In this document: positions 24,160 to 33,555 of the stretch, one piece after another
Numbering within the stretch: position 1 is the first letter of the stretch
Layout: each line of letters starts with the position of its first letter
From: Kribbella steppae
GTDB lineage: Bacteria; Actinomycetota; Actinomycetes; Propionibacteriales; Kribbellaceae
Length of the DNA: 64,000 nucleotides
NCBI RefSeq assembly: GCF_004342025.1
Contig: NZ_SLWN01000008.1
Span: forward strand, 62,001-126,000
Direction: 5' to 3'
The notes under the pieces: model-generated
What the model saw: only the letters and a program-made list of their open reading frames with translations
Told to the model about the DNA's origin: nothing
The model's database searches: none
Position numbers and translations under genes: made by a program

Positions 24160-25314
24160 TCAGAGCGTGGCGAGGGCCTGGGCCAGGTCTGCGGTGAGGT
24201 CTTCGGGGTCTTCCAGGCCGAGACTGAGGCGGAGTAGACCGGCGACGGGCTTGGCTTCGGGCGCGACCAGGCGGTGAGTGAGTGCGGCGGGGTGCTGGAT
24301 CAGGGTGTCCACACCGCCGAGCGACACCGCGTGCGTGACGAGCTTCAGCCCACCGGCGACCCGGGCGGCGGCGTCGTGCCCGCCGGCGACGGTGAAAGCG
24401 AGTACCGCGCCCGGTCCGGCCTGCTGGCGGCCGATCAGCTCCTGCGGATCTGACAGACCTGGGTAGTAGACGGCCTCCACAGCGGGCTGGGCACTCAGCC
24501 AGTCCGCCACCTTCATTGCGGTCGCCTGCTGCGCCCGCACTCGCACCGGCAGCGTCTGCAGTCCCCTGTGCAGTTCGTACGCCGCCAACGGGTGCAGCAG
24601 GCCACCAGTCACAGCCCGGATCTGGCGGAGCCGGGCGATCCATTCCACGCCGGCCGCGACGACGCCGCCCATGACGTCGCCGTGGCCGCCGAGGTACTTG
24701 GTTGCCGAGTGCAGCACCAGGCTCGCCCCGTGACGAGCCGGCTGCTGCAGGACCGGCGTCGCGAACGTGTTGTCCACAAGCACCGGTACGTCACTTGCCT
24801 GCCGAGCCACCGCCGCGATGTCCACCAGTTGCACGGTCGGGTTGGCCGGCGTCTCCACGATCACCAGCCCGGTCTCCGGCCGGATCGCCGTCGCGACCTC
24901 GGTTGCCTTCGCCCAGCTGACCGTCGTCCCCAGGAGGCCTGTGGACAACAGGTGGTCCGAGCCTCCGTACAGGGGCCGTACGGCGACCACGTGGGGGCGG
25001 CCGGCGGCGACGGTGGCGAGCAGGCAGGCGGTGAGCGCGGCCATACCGGAGCCGAACGCGACCGCGCCGTCCGTGAGCTCGAGCTCCGCGAGGGCGTCCT
25101 CGAACCGGGCGACAGTCGGGTTCCACAAGCGCTGGTAGACGAGGCTGCCGCCGTCTGGGCCATTGCCCTGGGTCAGTTCGTCGTACGACGTCCCACCGGC
25201 GGCCACACCGGGCAGCGGGTAGGTGGTGGACAGGTCGATCGGCGGGACGTGCACGCCGAGCGCGGTCAGGTCGTCGCGTCCGGCGTGCACCGACCGGGTG
25301 TCGAGCTGGGTCAT
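24160..25314 (-). CDS. Cys/Met-metabolism PLP enzyme (cystathionine gamma-synthase/methionine gamma-lyase family)
   Basis: A 384-residue fold-type I PLP enzyme. The PLP lysine is in LVLHSATKYLGGHGDVMGG (about 204-222), with GSGMAALTA binding phosphate and VDNTFATPVLQQP the ring Asp. Members add or remove sulfur side chains. The divergent Lrp-type regulator resembles the mdeR-mdeA arrangement of methionine gamma-lyase, so catabolism of methionine or a related amino acid is a reasonable guess, but synthase activity cannot be excluded from sequence. It converges with clpP, 4 bp apart. Confidence 0.92.
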   Translation of the reverse strand: MTQLDTRSVHAGRDDLTALGVHVPPIDLSTTYPLPGVAAGGTSYDELTQGNGPDGGSLVYQRLWNPTVARFEDALAELELTDGAVAFGSGMAALTACLLATVAAGRPHVVAVRPLYGGSDHLLSTGLLGTTVSWAKATEVATAIRPETGLVIVETPANPTVQLVDIAAVARQASDVPVLVDNTFATPVLQQPARHGASLVLHSATKYLGGHGDVMGGVVAAGVEWIARLRQIRAVTGGLLHPLAAYELHRGLQTLPVRVRAQQATAMKVADWLSAQPAVEAVYYPGLSDPQELIGRQQAGPGAVLAFTVAGGHDAAARVAGGLKLVTHAVSLGGVDTLIQHPAALTHRLVAPEAKPVAGLLRLSLGLEDPEDLTADLAQALATL

Positions 25315-25477
25315 GCCTGCCTCCTCGGGGCCACACGGGGCTGCTTATGCCTGCTCATGGCTGCTCGGCGACGAGGATGGAATGTTCTGCGGATTGACCG
25401 CAATAGTTCCGAAGAAAATTCATCCACAGGCTCATCCACATGCTGTGGATTCTGTGGAGGAGATCTACAGTGGTGTC

Positions 25478-25996
25478 ATGCCGAAGGATCGTCGGACGCC
25501 TGGACCGGCTCCGCGGGCAGCGCCGGGCACACCGGCCGGCGGGCTCGACGAGGTCGATCGGGAGCTGGTCCGGCTGCTGACGGCCGATGGCCGGATGCCG
25601 AACAACGCGCTCGCGGAGGCGACCGGGATCGCCCCGTCGACGTGCCTGATGCGGGTCCGGTCGCTGCGGGACCGCGGCGTGATCAAGGGCTTCCACGCCG
25701 ATGTGGACCTGGGCGCGCTGGGGCAACCGTTGCAGGCGCTGGTGGCGGTGCGGATCGGGGCGCACTCGCGCGACGAGATCAACCGCTTCCGGACCAAGGT
25801 GCCGGGGCTACCTGGGGTGTTGTCGCTCTTCCACGTCAGCGGCGCCAACGACTACTTGCTGCATGTGTCAGCGGCGTCGCCGGACGCGCTGCGAGAGTTC
25901 GTGCTGGATCACCTGACCGCCGACCCGGCGGTCGTCCATGCAGAGACGAGCCTGATCTTCGAACACGTCCGCGGCGGGCCGGCTAGCGAGGGTTGA
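25478..25996 (+). CDS. Lrp/AsnC-family regulator
   Basis: A 172-residue protein with an AsnC-type helix-turn-helix (LVRLLTADGRMPNNALAEAT, GIAPSTCLMRVRSLRDRGVI; about 29-68) and a RAM effector domain (VAVRIGAHSRDEINRF onward). Lrp proteins sense amino acids. GGAGGAG lies 15 nt before the ATG. It is divergent from the PLP gamma-lyase-type gene across a 163-bp gap that is clearly AT-richer than its surroundings (AAGAAAATTCATCCACAGG), typical of Lrp-controlled promoters. It probably controls that gene in response to its amino-acid substrate. Confidence 0.93.
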   Translation: MPKDRRTPGPAPRAAPGTPAGGLDEVDRELVRLLTADGRMPNNALAEATGIAPSTCLMRVRSLRDRGVIKGFHADVDLGALGQPLQALVAVRIGAHSRDEINRFRTKVPGLPGVLSLFHVSGANDYLLHVSAASPDALREFVLDHLTADPAVVHAETSLIFEHVRGGPASEG

Positions 25997-27008
25997 GACC
26001 CCAGGTGGCTGCCAGCTGGGTGAAGGAGTGGCGGCGTTCGGTGGGGTTGTGGATGTTGGTGGTGATGATCAGTTCGTCGGCGTCCGCGGCTTTGGCTCGG
26101 TGGGACAGGTCGGCGACTACCTGGTCGGCGGTGCCGACGGACACCAGGCCGGACCACTCTTCGACGGCGGCGCGTTCGGCGTCACTCCAGGGGTAGGCGG
26201 CCGCTTCCTCAGGTGACGGAAGTGGGCCGGGGCGGCCGGAGCGGAGGCGAAGCATGGAGAGGGCGTTGGCCTGGGCCAACTCCTGCGCACGTTCCTCGGT
26301 GTCGCCGATGATCGCGGCCAGCGCGAGGATGACGTGCGGCTCCGACTGGTGGTCCGACGGCTGGAAGTTCTCCCGGTACGACGCGATCACGCCCGCCGGG
26401 TCCAGCGTTCCGAAGTGACCGGCGTACGCGAAACCCGTCCCCAGTGCGGCTGCGGCCTGACCGCCGTACGTGCTGGAACCGAGGATCCAGACCGGCGGCA
26501 GCGGTACGTCGTCCGGTTGGGCAGAGATCGGCGCGAACGGGTGGCCGGCCGGGAAGCCTTCGGCGTATGCGCGGAGCTCGGCGTACTGCTCGGGGAAGTC
26601 GTCGGCACCGAGTGCCTCACGGCTGCGGCGCAGAGCGAGCGCGGTCCGCTGGTCGGTGCCGGGTGCGCGACCGATGCCGAGGTCGATGCGGTCGGGGTGC
26701 AGACCGGCCAGCACGCGGAACGTCTCGGCGACCTTCAGCGGTGAGTGGTTCGGCAGCATGATGCCGCCGGAGCCGATGCGGATGCTCGAGGTGGCGGCGG
26801 CAACGGCCGCGATCATCACCTCGGGACTCGAGCTGACCACGCTCGGGATGTTGTGATGCTCCGCCAGCCAGTAGCGGTGGTACCCGGCAGCCTCGGCGGT
26901 CCGGGCCAGTTCGAGCGTCTCGTGCAGCGCCTGGGACGGACGCGAGCCCGTCGGCACCGGCGAGAGGTCGAGCACGGACAGGGGCATCGCTTCAGCGCTC
27001 ACGTCCAA
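25983..27008 (-). CDS. LLM-class flavin-dependent oxidoreductase
   Basis: A 341-residue luciferase-like monooxygenase family protein (MsnO8/LuxA-like branch): LSVLDLSPVPTGSRPSQAL at the N-terminus, YWLAEHHNIPSVVSSSPEVM in two parts, RIGSGGIMLPNHSPLKVAE, and DLGIGRAPGTD are all family signatures. It would use reduced flavin (FMN or F420). GTG 27008 and ATG 26987 are both possible starts. A flavin reductase gene lies just upstream on the same strand and could supply FMNH2. Confidence 0.93.
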   Translation of the reverse strand: MDVSAEAMPLSVLDLSPVPTGSRPSQALHETLELARTAEAAGYHRYWLAEHHNIPSVVSSSPEVMIAAVAAATSSIRIGSGGIMLPNHSPLKVAETFRVLAGLHPDRIDLGIGRAPGTDQRTALALRRSREALGADDFPEQYAELRAYAEGFPAGHPFAPISAQPDDVPLPPVWILGSSTYGGQAAAALGTGFAYAGHFGTLDPAGVIASYRENFQPSDHQSEPHVILALAAIIGDTEERAQELAQANALSMLRLRSGRPGPLPSPEEAAAYPWSDAERAAVEEWSGLVSVGTADQVVADLSHRAKAADADELIITTNIHNPTERRHSFTQLAATWGLNPR

Positions 27009-27032
27009 CCAGCAACCGCGACCGACCGCAGG

Positions 27033-27560
27033 CTATTCCGGGTATGTCGTTTGGGTGCGGGCGTCACGTAGTGGCCGGGCCCACCAGGCGAGTTGGCCGA
27101 GGAGTGCGGACGCGGCGGCCGGGGTCGTCGGATCGGTCGGCTCACCGTCCACCGTGAAGTCGGTCTCATGGAAGCCGAGGGTGTCGCGGATCGTGACCGC
27201 GTGGAGCTCGCCGAAGACCAACCGGAGTTGCTCGGCGGCACGCAGTCCGCCGGATCGGCCGCCGTACACGACGAAGCCGATCGGCTTTCCGTACCAGGGC
27301 CGCCGTACCGCATCGATCGCGGTCTTGAGGTCGCCCGGGTAGGCGTGGTTGTACTCGGCCGTGACGATCACCGCGGCGTCGGCCTCGTCGATCCGGGCCG
27401 GGAGAGCATTCAGCGGTACGGCGCTCAGATCGATCAGATCGAGTTTGAAGTCGTCGGACCGCTCGACCTCACGAGCGAACCAGTGGGTGACCAGAGTGCC
27501 GAAGCGACCGGCGTCGACGTTGCGGGTGAGCAAGGCCAGCCGCAGCGGATGAACGGTCAC
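27033..27560 (-). CDS. NADPH-dependent FMN reductase
   Basis: A 175-residue flavodoxin-fold oxidoreductase. TRNVDAGRFG binds the FMN phosphate, VTAEYNHAYPGDLKTAID (positions 66-83) is the signature segment, and VVYGGRSGGLRAAEQLR is the C-terminal flavin loop. It reduces FMN or quinone-like substrates with NADPH. It sits 24 bp upstream of a luciferase-like monooxygenase, so the pair may work as a two-component system. Confidence 0.92.
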   Translation of the reverse strand: MTVHPLRLALLTRNVDAGRFGTLVTHWFAREVERSDDFKLDLIDLSAVPLNALPARIDEADAAVIVTAEYNHAYPGDLKTAIDAVRRPWYGKPIGFVVYGGRSGGLRAAEQLRLVFGELHAVTIRDTLGFHETDFTVDGEPTDPTTPAAASALLGQLAWWARPLRDARTQTTYPE

Positions 27561-27594
27561 GCGGAGGACGCTATTACCTCAACTCGACTTGAGG

Positions 27595-28692
27595 TCAAGC
27601 GTCGATCGGCGGCGGTGGACTGGAGGGTTCGAGCTCGGACTTGGCCGCGCGCAGCAGATCGCCATTCGCGGTCGCCAGGACGCCGACGGTCTGCCAGGCC
27701 TTGGTGACGGCGGCGAGTTGGGTCGAGTCGGGGCCGAAGAGGTCGCTCGCCGCTGTCTGGGTGGCATTAGCGAAGTCGGTGAAGGTGGCAGTTCCGGAGA
27801 GGGTGCCGGAGGTGAGGGTCGCATACCAGATCCGGCCCGGTTCGTCGTACGCATTGCCGCCGAGCTCGGCCGCGGCCAGGTAGAAGGCGCGATTCGGGAT
27901 GCCCGAGTTGAGGTGGACGCCGCCGTTGTCGTCCTCGGTCTCGATGTAGCCGTCCATGTGGGCCGGTTGCGGATCACGGCCGAGCCGCGGGTCGTCGTAC
28001 GCCGTCCCCGGCTCCTTCATCGAGCGCAGCGCGACGCCCTGGACGCCGGGGCGGAACAGGCCGGCGCCGATCAGCCAGTCGGCCTCGGCGGTGCTCTGGC
28101 CGAGGTGGTGCTGTTTGGCGAGCGAGCCGAACACGTCGGCGAGGCTCTCGTTCAGTGCACCCGACTGGCCTTCGTAGGCAAGGTTCGCGGTGTACTGCGT
28201 GACGCCGTGGGCCAACTCGTGTCCGGTCACGTCGCTCGCACCGGTGAGCGGGCCGAAGATCTCGCCGTCACCGTCGCCGAACACCATCTGCGCGCCGTCC
28301 CAGAACGCGTTCGCGTAGCCGCGGTCGTAGTGCACCGACGACGTCAGGATCAGGCCCGCACCGTCGATCGAGTCACGACCGAAGCACTCGCTGAACATGG
28401 TCCAGGTCGCGCCGGTTCCGTCGTACGCCTGATTCACCGCCTCGTCCTGGACGGCGTCCTCACCCTCGGCACGCGCCGGACGACCGGGCAGTGCGGTCCT
28501 GTTCTCGGCGTCGTACACGGCTCGCTGCAGTCCACCGGCTTCGGTCGCCCTGGCAAGCCCCGCGGCCGGGCGGGTTCGCAGTACGGCGTCGTGCTGCAGC
28601 GACTGGCGAAACCGCGCTCGCAGGCTCGGGTCGTCCACGGTCTGCTCGAGGTGCTCGAGCAGGTACGGCGGGACGATGGAGTGGAAGGCCAT
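27595..28692 (-). CDS. M4-family metallopeptidase, protealysin-like
   Basis: A 365-residue thermolysin-family zinc protease: HELAH (158-162), NESLAD (181-186, third ligand Glu182) and the catalytic GGVHLNSGIPN. It has no signal peptide and a short propeptide whose N-terminus HSIVPPYLLEHL matches the protealysin-like precursor, so it may act inside the cell or leave by a non-classical route. No emfourin-type inhibitor gene, a common protealysin neighbour, is present downstream. Confidence 0.94.
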   Translation of the reverse strand: MAFHSIVPPYLLEHLEQTVDDPSLRARFRQSLQHDAVLRTRPAAGLARATEAGGLQRAVYDAENRTALPGRPARAEGEDAVQDEAVNQAYDGTGATWTMFSECFGRDSIDGAGLILTSSVHYDRGYANAFWDGAQMVFGDGDGEIFGPLTGASDVTGHELAHGVTQYTANLAYEGQSGALNESLADVFGSLAKQHHLGQSTAEADWLIGAGLFRPGVQGVALRSMKEPGTAYDDPRLGRDPQPAHMDGYIETEDDNGGVHLNSGIPNRAFYLAAAELGGNAYDEPGRIWYATLTSGTLSGTATFTDFANATQTAASDLFGPDSTQLAAVTKAWQTVGVLATANGDLLRAAKSELEPSSPPPPIDA

Positions 28693-28849
28693 GCGGACAG
28701 CCTGCCCAATCGGGTCGTCCGGATAACAGGACGCAGTTCAGAAAAACTGGGGATGGGGATAAACTCAACGATTTGTGGCTGCCACCAGAGGAAATGCAGA
28801 AATGGTCTCTGGGAACCAACGCGGCACATTTTATCACAAGGGGTTTGAA

Positions 28850-31096
28850 TTGCCGAATCCGGTCCAGGCTGAGCAGCTTCACCTGACGACTTTCTACGCC
28901 GCGCTCGACGCCGAGCGCGAGCGCGCCGAGGCCCGCAAGCAGGACGAGCAGCAGGTCCAGACCCGCAACGCTCAGGCCCTGCACCAGCGCGACGGCCGGA
29001 TCCGCGAGCTTAACGTCCGGTTGGCCCGGCTCAACTCCGCCGAGGAAGGTCTGTACTTCGGCCGCCTGGACGCTGCCGACGGCGAGACCCTGCACCTCGG
29101 CCGGATCGGACTGCACGACGCCGACTACGAACCGTTGCTGGTCGACTGGCGCGCGCCCGCGGCTCGCCCGTTCTACATCGCGACCGCGGTCGCCAACGAG
29201 GGTGTGGTTCGGCGTCGCCACATCCAGAGCCGGTTGCGCAAGGTGATCGATGTCCAGGACGAGCAGCTCGACCTGGAGCGGGACGCGCCGGACGCGTCCA
29301 AGCCCGGCACCGGCGTGATGGGCCAGGCCGTCCTGCTGAAGGCGCTCGACGCGCGCCGGACCGGCCGGATGGAGTCGATCGTGCAGACGATCCAGGCCGA
29401 CCAGGACCGGATCATCCGCGCGGACCTGCCCGGAATCCTGGTCGTCCAGGGCGGCCCGGGGACCGGTAAGACCGCGATCGCACTGCACCGCGCCGCCTAT
29501 TTGCTTTATACGCACCGTGAACAGCTGGAAAAGCGCGGAATTCTGGTCGTCGGGCCGAATCCGGCGTTCCTGCGGTTCATCGGTGAGGTGCTGCCGTCAC
29601 TCGGTGAGGACGGTGTCCGGCTCGTCACCGTCGCCGAGCTGTTCCCGGGCCTGACCGCGACCCGGCCGGAGGACGCGGAGAGCGCTGAGGTGAAGGGCCG
29701 TGCGGTGATGGCCGAGGTGATCGCCAAGGCGGTCGCCGACCGGCAGTGGGTCCCCGACCGCTCGCTCCACGTCACCGTCGAACAGACCGTGCTCCGCGTC
29801 GACCGTGAGATCTGTGTCGACGCACGCGAGCGGGCGAGGCGCCGGCAGCTCACCCACAACCAGGCCCGGCCGTTCTTCCTGACCGAGATCGTCGATTTCC
29901 TGACGAACCAGTACGCCGACATCATCGGCGCCGACCCGCTCGGCGGCGAGAACCTGCTCGACGAGTACGACCTCGCGGAACTGCGTAAGGAGGTCCTCGC
30001 CGAGCCGGCCGTCCAGGCTCTGCTCGACCAACTCTGGCCGCTGCTCAGTCCGCAGAAACTCCTCGAGGATCTGTACGGCGACGAGGACCGGCTGGCCCTG
30101 GCCGCGCCGCAGTTGAGCGTCCTCGATCGCGAACACCTGCTGCGGTACGGCGATGACTGGAGCCCGTCCGACGTACCGCTGCTCGACGAAGCGGCCGAGT
30201 TGCTCGGTGACGACGGTCGTGAGGCGGCGCGGGAGAAGGCGGCGCGGGCGCGGGCGATCGCGTATGCCCAGGGCTCGCTGGACGTGTTGACCGGCTCGGC
30301 GTCGACGGACTTCGACGAGGACGACGAGTCGGAAGTCCTGACCGCAAAGGACCTTCTCGATGCCGAGATGCTCGCGGAGCGGTACCAGGCCGAGGACGAT
30401 CGGACGCTGGCGGACCGGGCCGCAGTGGATCGCCGGTGGACCTATGGGCACGTGATCGTTGACGAGGCGCAGGAGCTGACCCCGATGGCGTGGCGTGCGA
30501 TCGCGCGGCGGTGCCCGCTGCGTTCGATGACTGTGGTCGGGGATGTGGCGCAGACCGGTGCAGTCGGTGGCGGGACGAGCTGGGACGGCGCGCTGGGCTC
30601 CACCTTCGGCGATCGGTGGCGGTTAGCCGAGCTGACGCTCAACTACCGCACACCGGCCGAGGTGATGGAGCTCGCCGGCGACGTACTCCGCGAGGTCGAC
30701 CCACGGGCGAAGGCACCGCGCTCGGTTCGGTCGACCGGGGTGAAGCCTTGGCACGCGGACATCGGGGCTGCCGATCAGGCGGCGTACGTCCAGAAGGTCG
30801 CTGCGGAGGAGATGCAGCACGGGCAGGTCGGCGTCATCACGTCACGCAGCCGCCTGGAGCTGGTGCAGGAGGCTGTGGCTCACCTGAGTGACGTCACGGT
30901 GCTGAACGCCGCCGGCGCCAAGGGTCTCGAGTTCGACTCAGTCCTGGTCGTCGACCCCGACGGGATCCTGATCGAGTCCCCCCGCGGTCTCCGCGATCTG
31001 TACGTCGCTTTGACCCGGTGTACTCAACGACTCGGGGTGGTCGGTCCGCTTCCCGACGTACTGCGGTCCTCCGTTGCGTGGGACGACCGGCGTTAG
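28850..31096 (+). CDS. helR: HelD/HelR-like RNA polymerase recycling ATPase
   Basis: About 748 residues. An N-terminal coiled coil (DAERERAEARKQDEQQ region) precedes a UvrD-like split helicase core: Walker A GGPGTGKTAIALHR, Walker B VIVDEAQELTPMAW, and motif VI YVALTRCTQRLGV. HelR and HelD proteins pull stalled RNA polymerase off DNA and in several actinomycetes confer rifampicin tolerance. I prefer TTG 28850 because AAGGGG precedes it; GTG 28775 or ATG 28802 would add an AT-rich 16-25-residue head unlike homologues. I saw no rifamycin-associated element upstream. Confidence 0.88.
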   Translation: MPNPVQAEQLHLTTFYAALDAERERAEARKQDEQQVQTRNAQALHQRDGRIRELNVRLARLNSAEEGLYFGRLDAADGETLHLGRIGLHDADYEPLLVDWRAPAARPFYIATAVANEGVVRRRHIQSRLRKVIDVQDEQLDLERDAPDASKPGTGVMGQAVLLKALDARRTGRMESIVQTIQADQDRIIRADLPGILVVQGGPGTGKTAIALHRAAYLLYTHREQLEKRGILVVGPNPAFLRFIGEVLPSLGEDGVRLVTVAELFPGLTATRPEDAESAEVKGRAVMAEVIAKAVADRQWVPDRSLHVTVEQTVLRVDREICVDARERARRRQLTHNQARPFFLTEIVDFLTNQYADIIGADPLGGENLLDEYDLAELRKEVLAEPAVQALLDQLWPLLSPQKLLEDLYGDEDRLALAAPQLSVLDREHLLRYGDDWSPSDVPLLDEAAELLGDDGREAAREKAARARAIAYAQGSLDVLTGSASTDFDEDDESEVLTAKDLLDAEMLAERYQAEDDRTLADRAAVDRRWTYGHVIVDEAQELTPMAWRAIARRCPLRSMTVVGDVAQTGAVGGGTSWDGALGSTFGDRWRLAELTLNYRTPAEVMELAGDVLREVDPRAKAPRSVRSTGVKPWHADIGAADQAAYVQKVAAEEMQHGQVGVITSRSRLELVQEAVAHLSDVTVLNAAGAKGLEFDSVLVVDPDGILIESPRGLRDLYVALTRCTQRLGVVGPLPDVLRSSVAWDDRR

Positions 31097-31665
31097 TGGT
31101 CCGCGCAGCACTTCTGTTGATGTTGGAGCTCGAACGGGACCAGCACGTTGCCGGCGGCGGGCTGGACCTGGAGGACCAGACGGCTGCCGCGGCGGAGCGG
31201 TCGGAGGAAGTCTCGCGTGTCGATCAGTGAGTCGTCGGTGACGGCGAGGCCACCGACGGCTTCGAGCTGGTCGATTCCGCAGCGGGTGCGGAGTTCTGCT
31301 GCGGGCAGGACGCCGTGGGCCTGTTCGTGTCCAGGCCAGCGGACCGCGCGTCCCGCCGTACCCAGGGCTGCTTCGACGGCGGCGACGTACGCACCGCGGA
31401 CGAGGTGGCTCGGGCCGGCGAGTTCGGGCTCGGATGCGCCCGGGCGGGTGATCGCGAGGCCGACGGTGTGGTCTGCGAAGTGGTCGCGGATGTCGTCGGC
31501 CAGATCCGCCGCACTCATGAGCGAGACGGCGACGTGCGGGCGGTCGCCGCCTGACACCATGTGGGTGCAGGCGACGACCGGCTGGTCCACGACGTCGAAC
31601 AGGTCGTACAGCAGGTGATCGGCCTCGGCCGTGTCCCGGCTGTCCGCATCGATCGCGATGATCAT
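31093..31665 (-). CDS. Uncharacterised protein with Cys-Cys tail
   Basis: A 190-residue protein of unknown function that starts MIIAIDADSRDTAEADHLLYDL and ends HQQKCCADH. The middle (PSHLVRGAYVAAVEAALG, RDFLRPLRRGSRLVLQVQP) suggests an alpha/beta cytoplasmic protein. The C-terminal Cys-Cys and His could bind metal. It overlaps the helR-like stop by 4 bp on the other strand and lies 7 bp downstream of the Tat-exported hydrolase, with which it may share a transcript. Confidence 0.75.
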   Translation of the reverse strand: MIIAIDADSRDTAEADHLLYDLFDVVDQPVVACTHMVSGGDRPHVAVSLMSAADLADDIRDHFADHTVGLAITRPGASEPELAGPSHLVRGAYVAAVEAALGTAGRAVRWPGHEQAHGVLPAAELRTRCGIDQLEAVGGLAVTDDSLIDTRDFLRPLRRGSRLVLQVQPAAGNVLVPFELQHQQKCCADH

Positions 31666-31672
31666 GGTCGGC

Positions 31673-33424
31673 TTACTTCGGGAGCACCCAGATCGGGTTC
31701 GTGTAGAACCACAGGTCGACCCACGGGTCCGCGTCGCCGACCACGTCGAGCTGCGGGCCGACCGGGTCGATCGAGGCGCCCAGGTACCCGGGCTGGCTGC
31801 GGTTCCCGTCGGTGCCGCGGACGCGGACGTAGAACGGCGCCTCCGCCTTGCCCAGCGGGTACACCAGCTCGAACGTGCCGCGGCGACCCGAGGTGTCCCA
31901 CTGCCGGACGACCTTCGTGTTCGGGGTCGTGAACGTGTCGCGGTCCGCGACCGGTCCCGTCACCGCGCCCTGGATGACGTCGACGCGATTGAGGGTGGGC
32001 ACGAAGTTCGCCCAGTTCGGCATCGTCTGTGCGGTGATCCGTACGACGAGCTCGAGCGCGCGGCCCTTGCGGGTGATGAGGGCGCCGCCGAGTGGTTCGC
32101 CGTACCGCTTGCCGACCTCACGGACCTCGACCTCGACACCCTTGACCAGCGCGCCGTGGTCGACCCAGACGCGACCGTTGCGCAGGCCCTCCATCACCGC
32201 GAGGTAGTCGCGCCGGTCTGCGCCGACGTGCGTGCGGCTGTAGAAGCCGGGCCAGAAGTCGCCCGCGGTGGAGTTGAGCGTGTTGCCGTAGACCGGGTCC
32301 ATGTAGCGGCCGTCGCGGTCGAACTGCGCCTGGCTCGACCCGTCGGGGCGGCGGGCGGTCTCGTTCCAGTTCACGTGCGAGTCAGAGTTGGCGCTGATCC
32401 ACCACGGCTTGCCCTCGGCGAGCAGGCTGTCCCAGAGGCCGCCGACGGTCGCCGTCATCCAGTCGAAGCCGCCCCAGGTCCGGTAGCTCTCGGCCGGGTA
32501 GCCGGGGAAGGAGTTCGCGTTCGGCGAGTTGCCGTAGAAGCCGCGGGCGCTCGCACCGCCGATCCCCTGCGGTAGGCCGGCCGCCTGGTGACCCGGTGCC
32601 CCCTCGAAACCGACCGCGATCCGCGGGTCGGCGTCACGCCAGCTGCGGATCTCGTGCGGGCTGTCGATGCCGTTGCGCGCCGGGTGGTTGGCCAGGAACA
32701 GCGCGTCCGCGACCCGGCGCTGGTCCACCTGCTGACCGAGCCACTGGATGCCGGACACCGCGAGCGCCTCGTTGACGGGCGTGTTCGCCCCGGCGCCCTT
32801 CACGCTGCCGTCGTAGCTGTTCTCGAACTGCTTGAGTACGTCGACCTCACGGCTGCCCGGCGCAACGAAGACCGTGCCGTGCTCGGCGGCCGGGATGTTC
32901 CACTCCAGCCCCTGGAAGATCAGCGTGTTGCGCAGCTCCGAGCGGGCCGCCTTGATCTGTGGGTTGACCAGGTCGACACCGATCCGGGCGTGCGTCGCGC
33001 CACCGTGGTCGGTGATGACCAGCCAGTCCAGCCCGAACGCCGCCGCATGCCGAGCCTGGTCGATCACCCGGTACATGCCGTCGGAGCTCAGCTGCGTGTG
33101 GATGTGGTGGTCGCCGGCCAGCCAGACGTTCGGGCGGTTGCCCGGCCGGAAGATCCAGCCGTCCTTGGCGGCGGCGGTCGCTGGGGTCGTGGCCGCGGCG
33201 ACCTGGGCTCCGGTGGCCGCCAGAGCCGCCGTACCGCCGAGGATGCCGGCCGACCGCAGCAGCGCCCGCCGGGACACCTCACTCGGCGAGAGATCGCTGT
33301 CCGGCACCGACTCGTCCAACGCGGCCAAGGTGGCCGCGTCCAGCTCGGTGTTCGGGTGGTGATGATCGTGCCCGTGCGCGTGGTCATGGCCGTGGTCATG
33401 CCCGTGGCCGTGGGTGTGGCCCAT
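31673..33424 (-). CDS. CehA/McbA-type PHP-domain metallohydrolase, Tat-exported, His-rich head
   Basis: A 583-residue protein. Residues 1-27 are a striking His/Gly/Asp head (MGHTHGHGHDHGHDHAHGHD and on), followed by a twin-arginine signal (SRRALLRSAG near residue 51) and a PHP domain: DHHIHTQLSSDG (metal site 1), ITDHGG, and SANSDSHVNWNE. CehA-like enzymes hydrolyse ester or carbamate bonds with a metal centre, and this one should act outside the membrane. The His-rich head lies before the Tat motif, so it would remain with the cleaved signal peptide or delay export until metal loads. The open frame extends to 33481, but ATG 33424 is chosen. Confidence 0.88.
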   Translation of the reverse strand: MGHTHGHGHDHGHDHAHGHDHHHPNTELDAATLAALDESVPDSDLSPSEVSRRALLRSAGILGGTAALAATGAQVAAATTPATAAAKDGWIFRPGNRPNVWLAGDHHIHTQLSSDGMYRVIDQARHAAAFGLDWLVITDHGGATHARIGVDLVNPQIKAARSELRNTLIFQGLEWNIPAAEHGTVFVAPGSREVDVLKQFENSYDGSVKGAGANTPVNEALAVSGIQWLGQQVDQRRVADALFLANHPARNGIDSPHEIRSWRDADPRIAVGFEGAPGHQAAGLPQGIGGASARGFYGNSPNANSFPGYPAESYRTWGGFDWMTATVGGLWDSLLAEGKPWWISANSDSHVNWNETARRPDGSSQAQFDRDGRYMDPVYGNTLNSTAGDFWPGFYSRTHVGADRRDYLAVMEGLRNGRVWVDHGALVKGVEVEVREVGKRYGEPLGGALITRKGRALELVVRITAQTMPNWANFVPTLNRVDVIQGAVTGPVADRDTFTTPNTKVVRQWDTSGRRGTFELVYPLGKAEAPFYVRVRGTDGNRSQPGYLGASIDPVGPQLDVVGDADPWVDLWFYTNPIWVLPK

Positions 33425-33555
33425 CGTGTGTCCTCTCGGATGGCGGAATCCGCCGCGATCATCACCCTTTTCCATGACCACCAGATGTTGTCCCGGTGAA
33501 CGCCACCCATGGACAACGCAGAGCGACGACGCTTCAATGGGCGCGGGGGGAAACC

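Noticed and set aside
25983..27560. Dedicated two-component monooxygenase pathway
   Set aside because: LLM enzyme and flavin reductase neighbours are common and no substrate-specific genes lie nearby, so I kept this as a note rather than a finding.
27033..27594. Emfourin-type inhibitor gene next to the protealysin-like peptidase
   Set aside because: The neighbouring gene is a flavin reductase; no small inhibitor gene is present.
27589..28774. Long plus-strand frame opposite the M4 peptidase
   Set aside because: The HELAH/NESLAD motifs prove the minus strand is coding; the other reading has no domain.
28690..28850. Rifamycin-associated element upstream of the HelR-like gene
   Set aside because: I looked for the GGGGCTTGC-type palindrome known from rifamycin-responsive genes and found none in this stretch.
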